A DNA stretch of 64,000 bases from Hypomesus transpacificus. Its lineage: Eukaryota > Chordata > Actinopteri > Osmeriformes > Osmeridae. Below, piece by piece: positions 26,067 to 42,981 of this stretch (position 1 is the first letter of the stretch; every line of letters begins with the position of its first letter). The stretch spans positions 14,468,706-14,532,705 of the forward strand of contig NC_061062.1 in NCBI RefSeq assembly GCF_021917145.1, written 5' to 3'. A program made the position numbers and the translations under genes. The notes under the pieces were generated by a model. The model had not been told where the DNA came from, searched no databases, and saw nothing but the letters and a program-made list of their open reading frames with translations.

Positions 26067-29055
26067 CTCTCTCTCTCTGTCTCTCTCTTTGTCTCTGCAT
26101 GAGAGGAGCACAGGATCGGCCCTTGTTCCGACTTCCATCAACAAGAAAGACAACCTCTCTCTTCATTTCTCACTCCCTCTGTTTTTTTAAAACACCCAAA
26201 AGACATGGTTCTCTCTGTCAGATCTTTTCTCCCTCCCTCCCTCCCTCCCTCCCTCCCTCCCTCCCTCCCTCCCCCCCTCCCTCCGTCTCCTCACGCCCCC
26301 CTCTCTTTCTTGTAGTCCCACCCCCTCCTCCAGCCGCTCTCTTTAATGTTGTTGCTCTGAAACAGAATATCAAAGCACAGCATCAATTTGACATGAGCTC
26401 AGAGTCACGGCGAGTGACAACTTAGCATTGGCCAGTTGTTAGCCTTCCATGCATGTTTCATGACATTCGTTCCCTCAGTCAATATTGTAGACAGGTCATT
26501 TTCTAATCCTTTTACACTGGTACATATGTGCACTTACGCAGCCATGTTAGCTTCCTTGAAGTAGGAACTTCTACTTTGGCTTTCTCCTTGGAGATTTTGA
26601 GCCCAAACCATTTAACCTATATTTCTGTGCTTTCATACACATAAGTACAATTTATAGCATCCTTTTTGTTTAGTGTTTTTTTGCTGTTGTAAATGTGACT
26701 ACAATTTGTGGATGAGTGGTTTACTATCTGTCTCCAAAAGATTTGCATGTGTTTCTATGTACTACATACTGTTTACATTAACATGGTGTTTCCATGTTTT
26801 GACACAGGCCACATTGTCACCTAAGAATTACAGTAGTCATATGATGGCAAGCTTGGATTTGCTCTACAATGAGGTAATAATATACCTTCTCCTAATTGTC
26901 AATTTAAGTAATTATATTTTTCATTTTAATACCTGGATGAATACATTTAGATATCCTATATAATTTGTTTATATTGTAAATGTAATGAGAATGGTTGGTA
27001 CAATTTGAAATACTATATAAAAAAATGTTGTTGTCGTGATAAAATGCATGAATAAAGTTGAATATCATTTTGTATTACTAATGTGAAATAACAACTGGTG
27101 AATTAGGTTGGATATTCTATATTGATTTATATGTTATGTCCTTGTTGGTGACCTCAGGTTCCGAGGGTGATGGTAAACGTGTTGGCAATCCTGGAGATTG
27201 TAGGTCTCCGTAGAGTGAAGAGAGACAGTCTGGGATGCAACCTTTTACAGAAGTATGTCAGCTAATCCATCCGTCTATCAATAAATCAATACACGTGTGT
27301 GTCCTAGATTTAATTTATTTGGTTAAATATATATATATATTCGTTTCTTAGTGTGTCAATACCTTAAAAGGTTATTGTAAAAAGGTTCATCAGTGTTCAG
27401 AGGTCCCCTGAGTGAAAAAAGCACAGTCAGCCTATTGATATACTGACAATAGTAGCATTCAACTACAGATCTATAAATTACTCTATATACTAATCAATCA
27501 GAGTGCAGTCCATTGACAAACGTGTAGCTATGTGTCTGAAGGAGCCTGTGGCAAAGACAGATTGCTTTGCTGCTTTGCTCACATTTTGTTTCACAGATCT
27601 CCCAGGATCTCCATGCACTTCTTCTAGAGTCCAGAATGGTGGTAGGGACACTTGCTTAGACAACAGCAATAAACATCATTCTTATGTTTCAGGAATGTCT
27701 GTCCATGCTTCCTACAACCAGGAGAGGACTCCATTGAACTGTCAGAAATCAAGAGAATCAATCGTGAAGTACAGGTCTGTGAACTGGACAATTAACATGC
27801 ATTTTATGAATACAGGTAGCCTAATACATTTTTTCAGATGCTTTTATCCAAAGTGATGCAGAAGTAGTGCATATAGTGGGTGCCGCAGATAATCAAGGAC
27901 CAGAAGTGCACAGTTCTATCACTATTAGATGGTTAGTCCCAAGGTACAGAACACAGAGTAACTAGGAAAATATGCAAATAAATGTAAAGTTATAAAGTAG
28001 TCACAACTTACAAGTTGTGGAAAAGTATTTACTTCAAAAAACAACATCCAAAGAGGGATGGTAGCACTCATCAACTTAGAGAAAAACAAGGAACAGGAGC
28101 AATATCTCAATATCTAGTATGACAGTGTCTTCCGTGTTTTTGTCACCTAGACTGAGACAGAGAACCTGATCCATAGTGGTCGCTATGACAGCCGAGAGGA
28201 CTTCACTGTTGTTCTCCAACCCTTCTTCAAGAACTCTGTGGTTCCTGTTAACACGGTATGTCCACCATCAACACACACACACCACACACACACACACACA
28301 TATAACCATAAACAAGGAAGGTAGTAGACACAGAATTCATTGTACACAAATAACATACTGTAGGGAAGTAGATTCTGACTGAATGGACTGACTTCTAGGA
28401 AGGGAAACCAGACGACACCTACTTCTCCGTGGACTGCTTCCACTTCAGTGAGCGGGGTCATGCTGACATGGCTGTCGCTCTATGGAATAACATGGTAAAA
28501 ATGAAAAGTCAGAACTGTTGAATTAGGTAACTGAGGGGCCTGTTTTTGTGTCTGTGTTCTACTGGATTTCTGATGATTTAATTTTCTCATTACAGTTGGA
28601 ACCAGTGGGCCAAAAACAGACATACAACAACTTTACAAATGACAGAAACAGCATTAAGTGCCCCACTGAGGTAAGATTTGTTGGGTATAATAGTGAACTG
28701 GTGTTTAAATTAGACCTACTGTAATGGCACTGCACAAATAACTGAATGGTCTTCTTTCATCCTTCAGGAGCAACCTTACATCTTCACCAATATTAACAGT
28801 TTACCTCCAGTGCCCTCCACTACCACCACCACCACCACCACTACCACCACTACCATCCAAACACCCAGCACATCCACACCTCTCAATCCAACCTGCTCTG
28901 ACAATGTGCCTGTATGGGCAGCTGCAGTGCTGGCTGTCACAGGACTTCTGATGGGCTGGGGTCTAACTTGGCTCCTCCTCTCCTGTAGGGAGAAGAGAAA
29001 CAGGAGGAAGATGAAGATGGTGGAGGAAAGAGAGATGAAGGGAACTGGGTTCTAG
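13147..29055 (+). CDS. plb1: Phospholipase B1, membrane-associated (three tandem GDSL-lipase repeats)
   Basis: This is a brush-border enzyme with phospholipase A2, lysophospholipase and lipase activity in mammals. I traced 42 coding exons whose summed length (3,303 bases) is a multiple of three, giving 1,100 residues. The start is [21 protein letters not shown], a signal peptide. The C-terminus has a Thr-rich stalk (codons from about 28814), one membrane segment ([20 protein letters not shown]) and a basic cytoplasmic tail. The three lipase repeats between are listed separately. Mammalian PLB1 is described with four repeats and about 1,450 residues, so this copy has one fewer. All introns inspected are GT-AG. 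Probable poly(A) signals lie at 29404 and 29579. I am very sure of the family and sure of the full-length model, though a missed small exon is possible. Confidence 0.95.
13395..13560 (-). mobile_element. SINE/LINE tail fragment in plb1 intron 1
   Basis: The motif TTTAGCAGACGCTTTTATCC followed by AAAGCGACTT is the reverse of the common teleost retroelement tail also seen at 6875-7066. The adjoining sequence (AACAACGAGATAGCCCCAAA) looks like the body of a retroelement. No coding part remains. Confidence 0.6.
14158..14206 (+). mobile_element. Short retroelement tail fragment
   Basis: CTCTGGATAAAAGTGTTTGC then TAAATGAATAAAATG matches the tail of the SINE at 6875-7066. It lies in plb1 intron 1. 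Confidence 0.55.
15184..15327. mobile_element. Palindromic MITE in plb1 intron
   Basis: The terminal inverted repeats read GGTTTCCCAGATTCGTTAAG on the left and, on the other strand, GGTTTCCCAAATTCGTTAAG on the right. The centre is also self-complementary around AGAACGTTCT/AGAGCGCTCT. The element would form one long hairpin of about 144 bases. Flanking ATT on both sides (15181-15183 and 15328-15330) may be a 3-bp target duplication. Confidence 0.8.
17003..17090 (+). mobile_element. Possible tRNA-SINE head fragment
   Basis: TAGAGCATTTGACTGAACAT resembles an A-box region. It is followed at the right distance by a B-box-like GGTTCAAATCC. There is no acceptor-stem pairing and no second half, so I read it as a degenerate SINE head inside a plb1 intron and not as a tRNA gene. 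Confidence 0.4.
17593..17770 (+). repeat. Interspersed repeat, copy A (plb1 intron)
   Basis: About 180 bases closely match 35308-35480 in ppp1cb intron 2. The shared core includes TGGTCCCTGTTGACGTGCTC and GTCTGTCTGAGGAGGCCTGT. Copy A ends 23 bases before the plb1 exon at 17794. The family is unknown to me; I saw no terminal repeats or polymerase III boxes. Confidence 0.8.
19020..22013 (+). other. plb1 lipase repeat 2, catalytic motifs intact
   Basis: Exons: 19020-19080, 19173-19231, 19358-19434, 19556-19599, 20022-20130, 20335-20386, 20502-20582, 20674-20739, 20855-20955, 21119-21200, 21458-21562, 21749-21844, 21942-22013. It opens [20 protein letters not shown] with the serine nucleophile in GDS. 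It keeps the GGND block ([12 protein letters not shown]) and the DCFH block ([12 protein letters not shown]), which provides the Asp-His pair. Exon sizes match those of repeat 3 almost one for one (59/77/44/109/52/81/66/101/82/105/96/72 against 59/68/44/100/52/81/66/95/82/105/96/75). This shows that the repeats arose by duplication of a whole exon set. Confidence 0.93.
20138..20252 (+). repeat. CT microsatellite
   Basis: A long (CT)n tract with CCCTCT variants begins eight bases after the donor of a plb1 exon. The spurious Ser-Leu open frame across it is not a gene. Confidence 0.95.
22091..23676. mobile_element. Foldback DNA element with 6-bp target duplication
   Basis: The element proper is 22097-23670 (1,574 bp), flanked by perfect AGTGCA direct repeats at 22091-22096 and 23671-23676. 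Its ends are exact inverted repeats beginning TATGGAGGACTAAATGTGCC, followed by AAATA-type repeats. The arms of roughly 430 bases are near-perfect inverted copies. A block of about 180 bases (with AGGTAGAGGGTCAGAGAAGT) occurs three times: at about 22225 and 22870 in direct orientation and at about 23350-23550 inverted. Between them lie several small hairpins built from CCCGCCTCTTT, ATTTAAAATGAAATG and their complements. There is no open frame for a transposase. It lies in the plb1 intron between repeats 2 and 3. The superfamily is unassigned. Confidence 0.9.
25974..26094 (+). repeat. CT microsatellite
   Basis: A long, nearly pure (CT)n tract in the plb1 intron before exon 26808. It is followed at about 26231-26284 by a (CTCC)n tract. 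Confidence 0.95.
27828..27960 (-). mobile_element. Retroelement tail fragment in plb1 intron
   Basis: CAGATGCTTTTATCCAAAGT and AGTGCATATAGTGGGTGCCG resemble the antisense retroelement tail at 13395. It is degenerate and the ends are uncertain. Confidence 0.45.
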
Positions 29056-29403
29056 CATTGTATTAATCATAAATAGGGTTCATGTAACTATTGTGTCTGG
29101 CCTCTCCATCTGTACCAGTGTGGCTGAAATCATTGATGTTCACTTGCCCTGTGCTAAGGTCATAGACAATAACGAGGCCTGTTTAGAATACACCAAGCCG
29201 TTCTCAACCACATACTGCAATGAATTCAACTGATCATTCCTAAGAACACACAAGCACAGCATGTGTACATGTAAAGTAGCCCTCATAAGAACATAGGCTC
29301 TCATTTATGTTCAGTAGGCTCTCATTTATGTTCAGAACCACGTTTTGGACTAACACAGTGTATTTTATTGTACATATTATATGGTATTGCTGAAGTAATT
29401 TAA

Positions 29404-29584
29404 AATAAAGTAATTAGTCAATGCTAAAATGGGCAATTTAGTCATGTAATGCCGATTTGCAAAGCATGTGGTATAATGTTCTTCAACAGTTGCTGTATAT
29501 TTTTTTGCTTTCATCTTAAGCTATTTCATAAGAAGAAACTTTGGACTTTTGAACTTTGTGTTGCACTGCATACAGTCAAATAAA
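29404..29584 (+). promoter_or_regulatory. Poly(A) signals of plb1
   Basis: AATAAA occurs at 29404-29409 and 29579-29584, 350-530 bases after the plb1 stop. The ppp1cb start codon follows only about 220 bases later, so the two genes are tightly head-to-tail. Confidence 0.6.
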
Positions 29585-29806
29585 TGTATCAATGGTATAC
29601 ATTACAAATGTGTGTTATTATTTAATAAATAATAGATTTGTTATGATACTTCACATTCTGTTTTGCTTGTTGCGATGTTATGATATTGATAGGTAGGCTA
29701 TATTCTGTACCTCTATGAATTCATGATACAAAGAAACCCTTGGGAACTCCCTCTGGCGTTGAACGTGAAGAAACTGAACATTCCACCCCGAACTTCAGTA
29801 GCGAAG

Positions 29807-37412
<7,606 letters not shown>

Positions 37413-39400
37413 ACACACAGCCTGTTCCCAGCCCAGCCCCTACGTCCCCTTGCCTCCCCAACCTCCTTCGCTGCAAGCCCAGTAAACTCATGGAAGATGC
37501 AGGGCCTATCCATACCTCCCCCCATCCCCTCTCTCTCTTTCTCTTTTACCCTCCACTCATTTTCCTTTTTTCTCCCCATATCCCACCCTCCTGACGACTC
37601 TTTTCTGTATGTGTACATAAATTTGCTGTGACCAATCGTATGACTTATATATTTTTTTCTTTCTTTTTTTTGCCTGTATGGTGGTATTTTTTATTGACTC
37701 TTTCTTGTGGTTTTCTTGCGATGCCATTCGAGCCGATGTCTCCGAGGTGTAGTGTAAAGAACCACGCTTAGTGTCCATGTGAACAAGTCAGAGAAACTCC
37801 TGCCTTCAGAGAGAACTTAAATGGATGTGGAAATCTAACTGTTTTGCTCTGTGTGTCCCCCCTAGCAGTAAACAAACAAACAAAACTCCAGACAAAATTG
37901 ATTTCAGCTAAACCAGACACTCTGTAATGGTCTGTACGTACACTCTCATATTGATAGTGATTAGCTCTCATGATTGTTTGTGGGCCGAGTGAACGAGGGA
38001 ATGTTTCTGTGTGTGCGTGTGCATGCGTTGTTGCGTTGTCCCATCTTTTTTTCCCCCATCCATGGACGAGTCCACCCCCAGTCTGTCCAATACAGACCAT
38101 TAGGACTGAGAGACCGAAAGCTTGAATGAACAACGCAGGCAATAACAGATGCTGCTGGCAGTTCACACCCACACGCCACACAAACACACATTCCCTCCGC
38201 CCTGGAGCGCCTGTCCGTGTCTACTGTAGATCACGCACAACCCCCACACAAGCCCATGTCACTTCTCACACTAAGGTGCATGTGACGCACTCACATATCA
38301 ACTCAGTCCCCCCCCCACACACACATGCACACACACATTCTTACTCCCCTCTTCCAGAATGACCTCACATATCCCTTTGTTATTTACAACGTGTTGGCCG
38401 ACCAATTCCCTGTCGGCCATCCTTTAGAATTGAAAATCGTAAATGAGCTGCTACCTGCACAGTCTGTGAGGTGCAAAGATCATGCTCTAGACTAGCCTGC
38501 ACAGGCTTGTGGCCTATCGTGGCTTTGTGTGGTTGCTGGTCTGGACTTGGCACGAGGCAGCTGGTTCGAAGACGCCTGGCTGGCAGCAGGCACTGGAGGG
38601 TCAGCACTTGCAATAACTCCCTCAGGCGAGTGAGCTCTTAAATAAATTACTGTTATAATAACTTGGAGCACAGCAAGTAGCCCCGCTCGGCATCTTTTTT
38701 AATACTGTGTGGATTGTGTATGCAGCAAGTAAACCTGACTACGGTGGTACTAAATGAAGGACTGTGAAGTAGTGATATTAATATTTGTGGGTCATCCCTC
38801 TCCTTAAACCCTCCCTTCCCTATCTGCTTGAGCGCCATAGAGAGGCAAGTGAATCAAACCAAAGGGAAAGTAAGGTGGACGTTTTCAGCATTTATGTGGT
38901 CTCTGTTGCACCAAACCCTCCTCATCAGAGACTCTGGGGCAGGTGAGACCAACGGATGTGACACGTGATAGTAGCACCATCAGGTGACGAGACACTTTCA
39001 CTGCATTTCTTCTTTTTTTACTGTCACTTCACTTGCATTTCAGAGTATCCTGTTTTTATTGTCTTCCATATGACATTACCAGAGCAAAGTGGTTGCTGTA
39101 TAATTTGAATCTGGAGGTACTTGTTGAATAGTTGCCTATTCTGCTCTCCCACAGTAAGCCGAGTCAACAGTTCAGCTTCAGCCCACAGAAAACCTGCATT
39201 CAAGTTTGATGTGATGGAAACTTGCTCTCCTATGTGCTGTTTCTATATAATCGATTCAATTCTGCTTACTTTTTATTTTCATTTCCGAAACATTAGTAGG
39301 AAAATCCAAGGTATTACCAAACTATTTTGCAATTTGTACAAGTTGGTTTCAAGTCTTTGAATTCAATAAATGGATGGAACTAAATTAGTCTTGGATTTAT
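37413..39400 (+). other. ppp1cb 3' UTR and trailing DNA
   Basis: This is probably the long 3' UTR of ppp1cb, ending near an AATAAA at 39365-39370. No coding exon was found. It contains short CA runs (for example near 38310-38335) and AT-rich stretches. Confidence 0.5.
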
Positions 39401-39401
39401 T
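39365..39401. promoter_or_regulatory. Back-to-back poly(A) signals of convergent genes
   Basis: AATAAA on the + strand at 39365-39370 would serve ppp1cb. AATAAA on the - strand, read from TTTATT at 39396-39401, would serve the gene at 39647-42981. The two are only 25 bases apart. Confidence 0.5.
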
Positions 39402-39646
39402 TGTTGTAGTTTTGAATATACCTACTGTATCACAGCTTTAGAATGACTAGTTTTATTAGCTTAATTGTCCCTCTCTGTAACCCATTTTATTATACCTACT
39501 TCTAACTACATCATACAAGGTGCATCAAAGGCTAGAGCAAAGTTATAGAAAAGCACACTCCTTGGCAATAAGTCGGGAAACCTTTAATGTCAACCAGTCT
39601 GCTGATTCCACGCTCTTACTCGGCGCTGGGGGAGGAGGTCCTCTAC

Positions 39647-42600
39647 CTACGTATCCCTGGACACCCCACTTGGGACGCCCCTCTGGGTCGACACTCTTCT
39701 CGGGTCATCTGTACTTGCCCTAGGCCTTGGCAGGGCTCTATTCTGCCAACGTGTCCTGATCCAATCCACAGCTCTGCTTAGAGGGCCCTCATACAGCCAG
39801 TAAGTGATGGTGAGAAGAAAACATGGCAGCCCCATGTGGAGGTCTGACAGGATCCACACCAGGAAAAGCCACAGCACCACCTTGAGGAGCAGGAGGGTAG
39901 TTAGGGTCGGGCAGTGGGAGTCCAGCCACAGCCCCAGTTTGCTGCTCCCCAGCTGCCTGCCCAGGAAGCTGCTTCTGAGCGTACAGCCAAGACTGCTGTC
40001 CCACAGCCACCTCAGCAGGTTGCACTGTATCAGCCACTCAGGGTTGCACTGTGGAGGAGAGATACACATCATTGTGTTGTTGCAGAGTTCCAAATAACAC
40101 TATAGACTTTCCATTCCACCAGTACACTTTCCTTTCTGACCTGCAAATTTGGGTCATGGGCCGGTTCGGCCCGTCTTCTCCTAGTCAGTAAGTTCATCAC
40201 CGGGCCAGGCACAGACTGTCTCCTAGCCTCCATACCTGTGAGAAGTGTAATATTATACAAGTCAGTTCCAACCAAGTAATTTGAGAGGCGTTCCATTAGT
40301 GATTTAGAGGACATTATTGAATGCTTGTTTTTTAGAAGTCTATAAAATATTTCAACTTTCAAACTTGCTGCGCACAATGCACTACTAAGATATAGAAATG
40401 ATCCTTGCTTAACCCATTATACAACAGTTCAGGGATGCAAGTTTGATATCAGTTTTGGCAGGGACATCAATAGTTAATGCGAGCGCGCACATTTCTTTCG
40501 CATTCATTTCAGCACAAATACAGTTTTTTTGAGCTTCATGTAATATTGCTTTTATATTTTAGTCAAAATAAAATGATCGGTAGGCCTATCATTTCGAAAC
40601 TTTCTTTAGTTTTGTAATGTGAGTCAGTTGGCTGAGCGGTTTGGGAGTCGGGCTAGTAATCTGAAGGTTGCCAGTTCAATTCCCAGCCGTGCGAAAGGAT
40701 GTTGTGTCCTTGGGCAAGACACTTTGCCCTACTTTGGGGGCAATGTCCCTGTACTTACTGTAAATCGCTCTGAATAAGAGCGTCGGCTAAATGACTAAAT
40801 GTAAATGTTATGTTTTCTTAGCCTACCTCAATTCTGATTTAAGTGCCGAATCCGACACCTGGACTTCTGTGTGCACGCTGCAGTGGCTATTTGGCAAGCT
40901 CAGAAGAGCGCGCTGACATGGAATTCTGCATGCATCGGTTGGTTTTAGGTTAAACTGCTTTGATTTTACAAGCATTGATTGGGATTATTTTTCTGGGATT
41001 ATCAATCTAAATTAGTGCACTGATTAATAAAGTAAATTGTTCAAAATCAAATTTTACATTTGACTGGGGCACAGCAGATTCATACTGGGGCGCGTGCCCC
41101 AGTAAAAAGGGTCTAAGGACGCCCCTGTTGCACTGCAAATACTAAAATATATGTCCACAACTGGTTACACAAATGGAAACAGCCTACATCAGGGCTCTCC
41201 AATTCCGGTCCTCAAGGGCCGCTGATTTAAATGAATGGTCATTACCCAGCTTCCACAGAGCTTGATAAGGACCCATTCATTTGAAACAGGTGTGCTGGAG
41301 CAGGGAAACATGTAAAACATGCATGACAGTGGCCCTGAAAGACCGGAATTGGAGAGCCCTGTCCTACATGATACTGCCCTGAGTAGCTGCCCTGCGGTGT
41401 AGACCTAGGCTACTCAAACTTAGTAGTTAGCAGTGACAGTGTTGCAGGATAATGGTTACTAGTGATGGGAAGTTCGGTTCTTTTTACTGATTCGGTTCTT
41501 TGAATCTCGTTCAGTAAAATGAACGAATCTTTTTTCGAGTCATTTGTTCATGTCAGGAGGGGGGGGGGGGGGGGGGGGGGGGGGGTTGGGGGCTATACGT
41601 CCACTGCAAAGGACGTATAGCCCCTATACGTCCACTGTAGGTTAGTGCATGACATGTGCACCAGCAAATACTATTTCAAAATAAATTCCTGCATTAAAAT
41701 AATGTATCATGAGTTTGTGTGATTTGGTCATGTATTATCACACTAGCATTTAATTATCACGTCAAACACTGCACTAAACTGTAAGTGTAAATGTAGAGTG
41801 AAAATAACAAAACCAGTCAGTATGATGACTTGAGCGAATATAATTCATTCACGTCTTACTAAAACAGCGGCCACGCGAAAGGGAATAAGGAAACTGTTTC
41901 CTCTACTAAAAAATACAATGCAGGTCACGTGAAAAAAGGATCCAAAGACTCGTAGAAAGACCGAGTCAGGGAAGGAACTAATCATTCGTTTCCTCTAGCT
42001 ACAGAGCCTATGCAGGTCACGTGAAAAATGATCCAAAGACTCGTAGAAAGACCGAGTCGGGAAAGGAACGAATCGTTCGTTTCCTCTTGCTACAGCCTAT
42101 ACAGGTCACGTGAAAAATGATCCAAAGACTCGTAGAAAGACCGAGTCGGGAAAGGAACGAATCGTTCGTTTCCTCTAGCTACAGAGCCTATGCAGGTCAC
42201 GTGAAAAATGATCCAAAGACTCGTAGAAAGACCGAGTCGGGAAATGAACGAATCACTCGTTGAGAGGACTCGTTACTCCCGAGTCCTTATAAGGATTCGT
42301 TCAAAATGAACGAATCGTTCACGAACGACACATCACTATTGGTTACTTGGTCACAGTCTAGTCCTGGAAATTGTGTTGGAGGAGCCAAATGATTAAATGC
42401 AAAATGGCCACGGCCGTGCCCCGGGTTTTCCCCAGTGTTTACCGTCTCCATGGGTGTAGACCGTGTTATTTCCTGTCTTATTATGTCTGTGTAATAGTTT
42501 TAGTTTGTTGGCTCGTTTGTTGGAGTAGTTTCACCTGTGTCTAATTAGGTCCTCAGGGGACAGGGAGAACACAACAACCAAGGCTAGGGAGTAGGGTCAA

Positions 42601-42981
42601 ACGGGGGTAACTACAATCTGTTGTCGCTTACCCTACTGTTGGCTAATAATTATGTAGAACTGTTTAAACGTTGGATTGAATATGTTCTATAATAGCTTAC
42701 AAGACATAATATCAAGTACAGTTATATCAAGTAATTAATTAAACTATCACACTCGATGCACGTGTTATAACAGACTGAGCAAGACTGATTTATTTTCGGC
42801 CTACAGACCGACGCCACGATGGTAGCTAAATACAGTAGTAGGCTACAGTAGCTCTAGGCCAGCACCCCCTATCGTGTGATATAGGCTACATTATAGTTAT
42901 ATGTAGTAGTATACAAACATCAACGAATGTGCACGCATTTAAGAAATAAATGACAAATAGCCTACCTTGTCGATTATCCAT
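39647..42981 (-). CDS. SAYSD1-like small membrane protein (tentative)
   Basis: Three coding exons on the - strand join in phase: 42981-42966 (MDNRQ plus one base), 40235-40141 and 40048-39647, giving 170 residues. The donors are GTAGGC and GTCAGA; the acceptors are CTCACAG and CTCCACAG. The N-terminus is basic (LLTRRRR at about residues 20-27). Residues of about 85-122 form a hydrophobic hairpin (LLLLKVVLWLFLVWIL and MGLPCFLLTITYWLYEG). This resembles in sequence and position the membrane region of SAYSD1, a 183-residue ER protein implicated in sensing UFMylated ribosomes at the translocon. The SAYSVFN motif and GTLTAEQ stretch that should follow are absent; the tail is basic and unrelated. 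It may be a diverged SAYSD1, a decayed copy, or a different gene. Intron 1 hosts a SINE and two hAT-type elements. Confidence 0.55.
40617..40809 (+). mobile_element. tRNA-derived SINE, second copy
   Basis: Same family as 6875-7066: TGGCTGAGCGGTTTGGGAGT, B box GTTCAATTCCC, GTCCTTGGGCAAGACAC and a tail reading CTCTGAATAAGAGCGTCGGC then TAAATGACTAAATG. It lies in intron 1 of the SAYSD1-like gene, opposite to its transcription. Confidence 0.85.
41182..41369. mobile_element. hAT-type MITE with 8-bp target duplication
   Basis: The element 41190-41361 has terminal inverted repeats CAGGGCTCTCCAATTCCGGT and its complement. The inner part is also largely self-complementary (CCATTCATTTGAA against TTTAAATGAATGG). 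The flanks GCCTACAT (41182-41189) and TCCTACAT (41362-41369) match at 7 of 8 positions. Eight-base duplications and CAG-type ends are typical of hAT elements. Confidence 0.88.
41452..42346. mobile_element. Non-autonomous hAT-like element with internal tandem array
   Basis: The element 41460-42338 (879 bp) starts TAGTGATGGGAAGTTCGGTT and ends with the inverted counterpart TTCACGAACGACACATCACT plus A. The flanks ATGGTTAC (41452-41459) and TTGGTTAC (42339-42346) match at 7 of 8 positions, as for a hAT insertion. Inside are a 27-base poly-G run (41559-41585), a palindrome around GGACGTATAGCCCCTATACG, and four tandem units listed separately. There is no transposase frame. It lies in intron 1 of the SAYSD1-like gene. 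Confidence 0.85.
41897..42259. repeat. Four 89-92 bp tandem units inside the hAT-like element
   Basis: Units start at 41897, 41989, 42080 and 42169, each with TTTCCTCT. Each unit holds GGTCACGTGAA (an E-box CACGTG), the inverted pair GACTCG...CGAGTC and a GAACGAATCGTTCG-type end. Unit 1 is the most diverged and units 2-4 are nearly identical, so the array expanded recently. Confidence 0.93.

Larger units (their letters stand above)
23757..28670 (+). other. plb1 lipase repeat 3, catalytic motifs intact
   Basis: Exons: 23757-23834, 23921-23981, 24118-24176, 24284-24351, 24802-24845, 25048-25147, 25341-25392, 25514-25594, 26808-26873, 27158-27252, 27693-27774, 28151-28255, 28399-28494, 28596-28670. 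The final exon, 28768-29055, carries the stalk, membrane anchor and tail. The repeat opens [20 protein letters not shown], has [12 protein letters not shown], and ends with [15 protein letters not shown]. Serine, aspartate and histidine positions are all kept. Confidence 0.93.

Noticed and set aside
25948-26190. Open frames of Ser-Leu or Arg-Glu repeats across CT tracts (also 19990-20311)
   Set aside because: They are translations of dinucleotide repeats inside plb1 introns, with no splice or family support.
39789-40037. Alternative - strand frame over the SAYSD1-like exon (GQQSWLYAQKQLPGQ...)
   Set aside because: It is open by chance. The other frame joins upstream exons in phase and encodes the conserved hydrophobic hairpin. 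A frameshifted SAYSD1 was considered but is not needed to explain the hairpin.
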